The notes beneath the pieces are model-generated. The model saw nothing but the letters and a program-made list of their open reading frames with translations. It was not told the DNA's origin and made no database searches. Position numbers and translations under genes: made by a program. Below, one piece after another: positions 62,045-64,000 of a stretch of DNA of 64,000 nucleotides (within the stretch, counting starts at the first letter, position 1; the number at the start of each line of letters is the position of its first letter). Source of the DNA: JBCDLI01 sp038745535 (GTDB lineage: Bacteria > Pseudomonadota > Alphaproteobacteria > Rhizobiales > Rhizobiaceae). The stretch spans positions 17,348 through 81,347 of the forward strand of contig JBCDLI010000002.1 of NCBI GenBank assembly GCA_038745535.1, given 5' to 3'.

Positions 62045-62830
62045 ATGCTGCATCTATCCGCACTCAGTTGGCTCATGTTCCCAGTCTATGTCTGGCAGGG
62101 CATCGGCGTCAGAATGCGCATTGAACGCCTGAAACCTGCAGCTTTGCCGGTCGAAGGCGAAATTTCGGGTAACGACGATCCTATTCGTCTGCTTGTGATC
62201 GGTGACTCAACAGTTGCGAGCGTCGGCGTGCAGGAGTTGGACGGCACGTTCGCATATGCGATGGCAAACGCGCTGCATGAACGGACAGGCAGAGCGATCA
62301 TCTGGCGATCCGCAGGTGCGAATTCGGCATCCTCCGGCGATCTGGAACGTCATGTCCTACCGCATATTGAACCGCGCAACTTTACCCACGTGCTGGTTTC
62401 GGTCGGCACAAATGACATGAAGAATTTTCACCTGATCAGCCGGTTTAAGCGCGAATTCGGCGCTCTGCTTTACGGCCTAGGCACCCGCTTTCCCAGAGCA
62501 CGTATCCTCTGGACTACAATTCCGGATATGCGAAAGTTTCCGGCGCTGCCCAAGCAACTGGGCCGCGTGCTTGCGGCAAGAGCGGAGTTGATCAACTAGA
62601 TGGGGCGGCGTCTGTGCAATGAGAGAGGCGCAATGGCAGCAGAGCCGTTTCCGATCAAGTCGGATGCGGGCTTCGCGCGGGACGGGTTTCATCCAAATGC
62701 CGATGGTTATCATGCATGGGCGCAGTTTCTAGCGCCGCAAATGCTTGGACCCGCAGGAGGGCCTACCGACGTGCACACCATTGAAGAACCGCGCGATGCC
62801 ATTGCATCGCGCGGGTCGGTAAAGGCGTAG
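62045..62830 (+). pseudogene. SGNH/GDSL hydrolase interrupted by an in-frame amber codon
   Basis: The first 184 codons carry SGNH block I (LLVIGDSTVASVGV, nucleophile serine) and the GxND block (VSVGTNDM), then stop at TAG 62597-62599. The same frame continues without another stop to 62830 and contains block V, GFARDGFHPNADGYHAWA, with the catalytic Asp and His. So one substitution has split an otherwise complete enzyme of about 261 codons. Without readthrough the upstream product lacks its catalytic Asp-His pair. An ATG follows the stop at once, but the downstream piece alone cannot be active. Confidence 0.85.
62790..62813 (-). terminator. Perfect hairpin beyond the alkaline phosphatase gene
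   Basis: CGCGCGATGC and GCATCGCGCG form a 10-bp stem around a four-base loop. The minus-strand continuation GGTTCTT has only a weak T tract. It lies 22 bases after the phosphatase stop, so it may end that transcript; it also lies inside the tail of the broken SGNH frame. Confidence 0.4.
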
Positions 62831-62834
62831 GCGC

Positions 62835-64000
62835 TTAGTTCGTCTGCTCGCCAAACAGCGTTGTGTGCATGATCTGGTAAATTTCGGTATTATCCACCAG
62901 CGGCTCAAGCATCTCATGGTTCAGGCCTGCCGAACGAGCGACAATACCACCGGCAACATCATTGTAGCCGACCCATGCGATACCAAACGGATGACGGACG
63001 CCTTCGGCATCGGGTGCAGACATGAACACATCACCAAACGCGCCTTGCTGGCCGTGCAGTACGCCACCGCCGCGTGTGGTCGCCGCAACAGCACCGCCCT
63101 CGGGCGCTTCGCTGCCGGAAAGCAGATGCATGCCGGACGCATGACTATCGGCTGCCATCAGCAACAGCGTATCGTCGTTAGCGTTCACATAGTCATGAAG
63201 AACGCCTACGGCGTCATCGGCGCGGCGAAGCGCTTCCAGCGTACCGAATGCATTCATGTTGTTTGGGATATTATCGGTGCCCTCTTCTTCGACGACGGCG
63301 AAGAAACCGTCTTCATCGCGCGAGATAACCTGCAGGGCAGCGTCTGCCATTTCTGCAATCGTAGGCGCTGACTCGACATAGGTGGGCTTGCCTTCAATGA
63401 GGTTCCGCTCACGCTCTTGGTCGTTGAACGTGTGGTTGTGCGCGAACACACCAAGCACCTTATCGACGGTGGCAAGATCGAGACCCATCAGTTCGTCACG
63501 GGTGTAAACGATCGTGTAGCCAAGCTCTTCTGCCCGTTCGATCAGGTTTAGACCGTCTTCGCGCTCGCCTTCGCCTTGACGTCCTGCAACGCCCTCAGGA
63601 AGCAGATACCGCTCACCGCCAGCCATGATGACTGCAAAATTCGATTCAATGACCTGCCGCGCGATGTCTTCGCGATTGCCACGCTCTTCCGAAGAGGCTG
63701 CGAAAACCGCGGTACCAGGTTCAGCAATGTGACCGGACTGGACAAGCGCAACGGCTTTGCCAGCTTCATGCGCTTCTTCGGCAATCGACATCTGTTTTCC
63801 TGAAGCCGCCGTGATGACTTCCGTTCGGTTGAGACCGAAGGAGTTGTGGTGAACCTTTACGCCGTAAGCGTGTGTGGTCGCACCGCCGTGGGATGTGCCC
63901 GTCAACCGTGTCGCCATGTGCCCGGTGTAGACGCCACCGCCTGGGAGCTTGTCCCAGTTCAGTTCGCCGTCGGGGCCTGCAAACGCGGTCCGCGCCGGAC
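62835..64000 (-). CDS. Alkaline phosphatase (partial, C-terminal part)
   Basis: The frame is open to the right edge, with about 388 codons visible. Family features include GVYTGHMATRLTGTSHGGATT, FAVIMAGGERYLLPEG, NHTFNDQERERNLIEG, and the metal-binding MAADSHASG. A C-terminal GGVLHGQQGAFGDVFMSAPD follows. The phosphoserine nucleophile region lies outside the window. It removes phosphate from monoesters, normally in the periplasm. Confidence 0.9.
   Translation of the reverse strand, partial: PARTAFAGPDGELNWDKLPGGGVYTGHMATRLTGTSHGGATTHAYGVKVHHNSFGLNRTEVITAASGKQMSIAEEAHEAGKAVALVQSGHIAEPGTAVFAASSEERGNREDIARQVIESNFAVIMAGGERYLLPEGVAGRQGEGEREDGLNLIERAEELGYTIVYTRDELMGLDLATVDKVLGVFAHNHTFNDQERERNLIEGKPTYVESAPTIAEMADAALQVISRDEDGFFAVVEEEGTDNIPNNMNAFGTLEALRRADDAVGVLHDYVNANDDTLLLMAADSHASGMHLLSGSEAPEGGAVAATTRGGGVLHGQQGAFGDVFMSAPDAEGVRHPFGIAWVGYNDVAGGIVARSAGLNHEMLEPLVDNTEIYQIMHTTLFGEQTN

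Noticed and set aside
1..64000. CRISPR arrays, insertion sequences and prophage genes
   Set aside because: No regularly spaced repeats, transposases, integrases or phage structural genes were found on reading both strands.

Overview
The window reads as chromosomal DNA of an alphaproteobacterium, most likely of the order Hyphomicrobiales (Rhizobiales). This is inferred from gene order and families: RluA-type synthase next to rpoH, serC-serA behind a candidate serC leader RNA, the yebC-ruvCAB-ybgC-tolQRAB-pal-cpoB-tilS-ftsH-glmM block, DUF4164-zapA-6S RNA-5-FCL beside tkt-gap-pgk-aldolase, and Omp25/31-like porin-type proteins. Coding density is high, no intergenic stretch exceeds 300 bases without a recognisable feature, and I see no insertion sequence, prophage or CRISPR array.

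Layout. 1-1.6 kb: the end of a surface-sugar cluster (a DegT-type aminotransferase cut by the window edge and a Gfo/Idh/MocA dehydrogenase), then an elongator tRNA-Met. 1.8-6.3 kb: a four-gene polyamine-type ABC importer operon. 6.5-9.6 kb: a small membrane protein, an RluA pseudouridine synthase, rpoH with a strong terminator, and a YceI protein. 9.8-17.6 kb: an acidic single-pass membrane protein, purA, a DMT exporter, an unknown gene, and serC-serA. 17.7-19.9 kb: two paralogous outer-membrane barrels, each preceded by a TTAA-N7-TTAA (CtrA-type) site. 20-37.5 kb: the conserved envelope, division and recombination block from glmM to yebC, interrupted by four additions: a secreted GH5 glycosidase, a tandem pair of 149-aa membrane paralogues between ruvA and ruvB, a VapBC toxin-antitoxin pair between ruvC and ruvA, and a TauE/SafE exporter.

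37.6-43.1 kb: a small membrane protein, an exported metallo-beta-lactamase-fold protein, two stand-alone degenerate GGDEF-like proteins, a DUF4344 peptidase coupled to a YmdB-type phosphoesterase, 5-FCL, 6S RNA, zapA and DUF4164. 43.4-56.7 kb: tkt, gap, pgk and a class I fructose-bisphosphate aldolase, with accessory genes between them: lipoproteins, a Tat-exported peptide-binding protein without permeases, a frameshifted membrane protein, a methyltransferase, a LuxR solo followed by an unknown small protein, and an SDR. 56.8-64 kb: a periplasmic rhodanese, a TroA/Sit-type metal ABC transporter behind a double inverted-repeat operator, an SGNH hydrolase split by an in-frame amber codon, and the C-terminal part of an alkaline phosphatase.

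The most notable observations are the double operator of the metal transporter, the shared CtrA-type boxes of the two outer-membrane genes, the toxin-antitoxin pair translationally linked to ruvA, the tandem membrane paralogues inside the ruv operon, the LuxR solo with all nine hallmark residues and palindromes before a small unknown gene, the pair of degenerate GGDEF proteins, and two genes broken by single-base changes.
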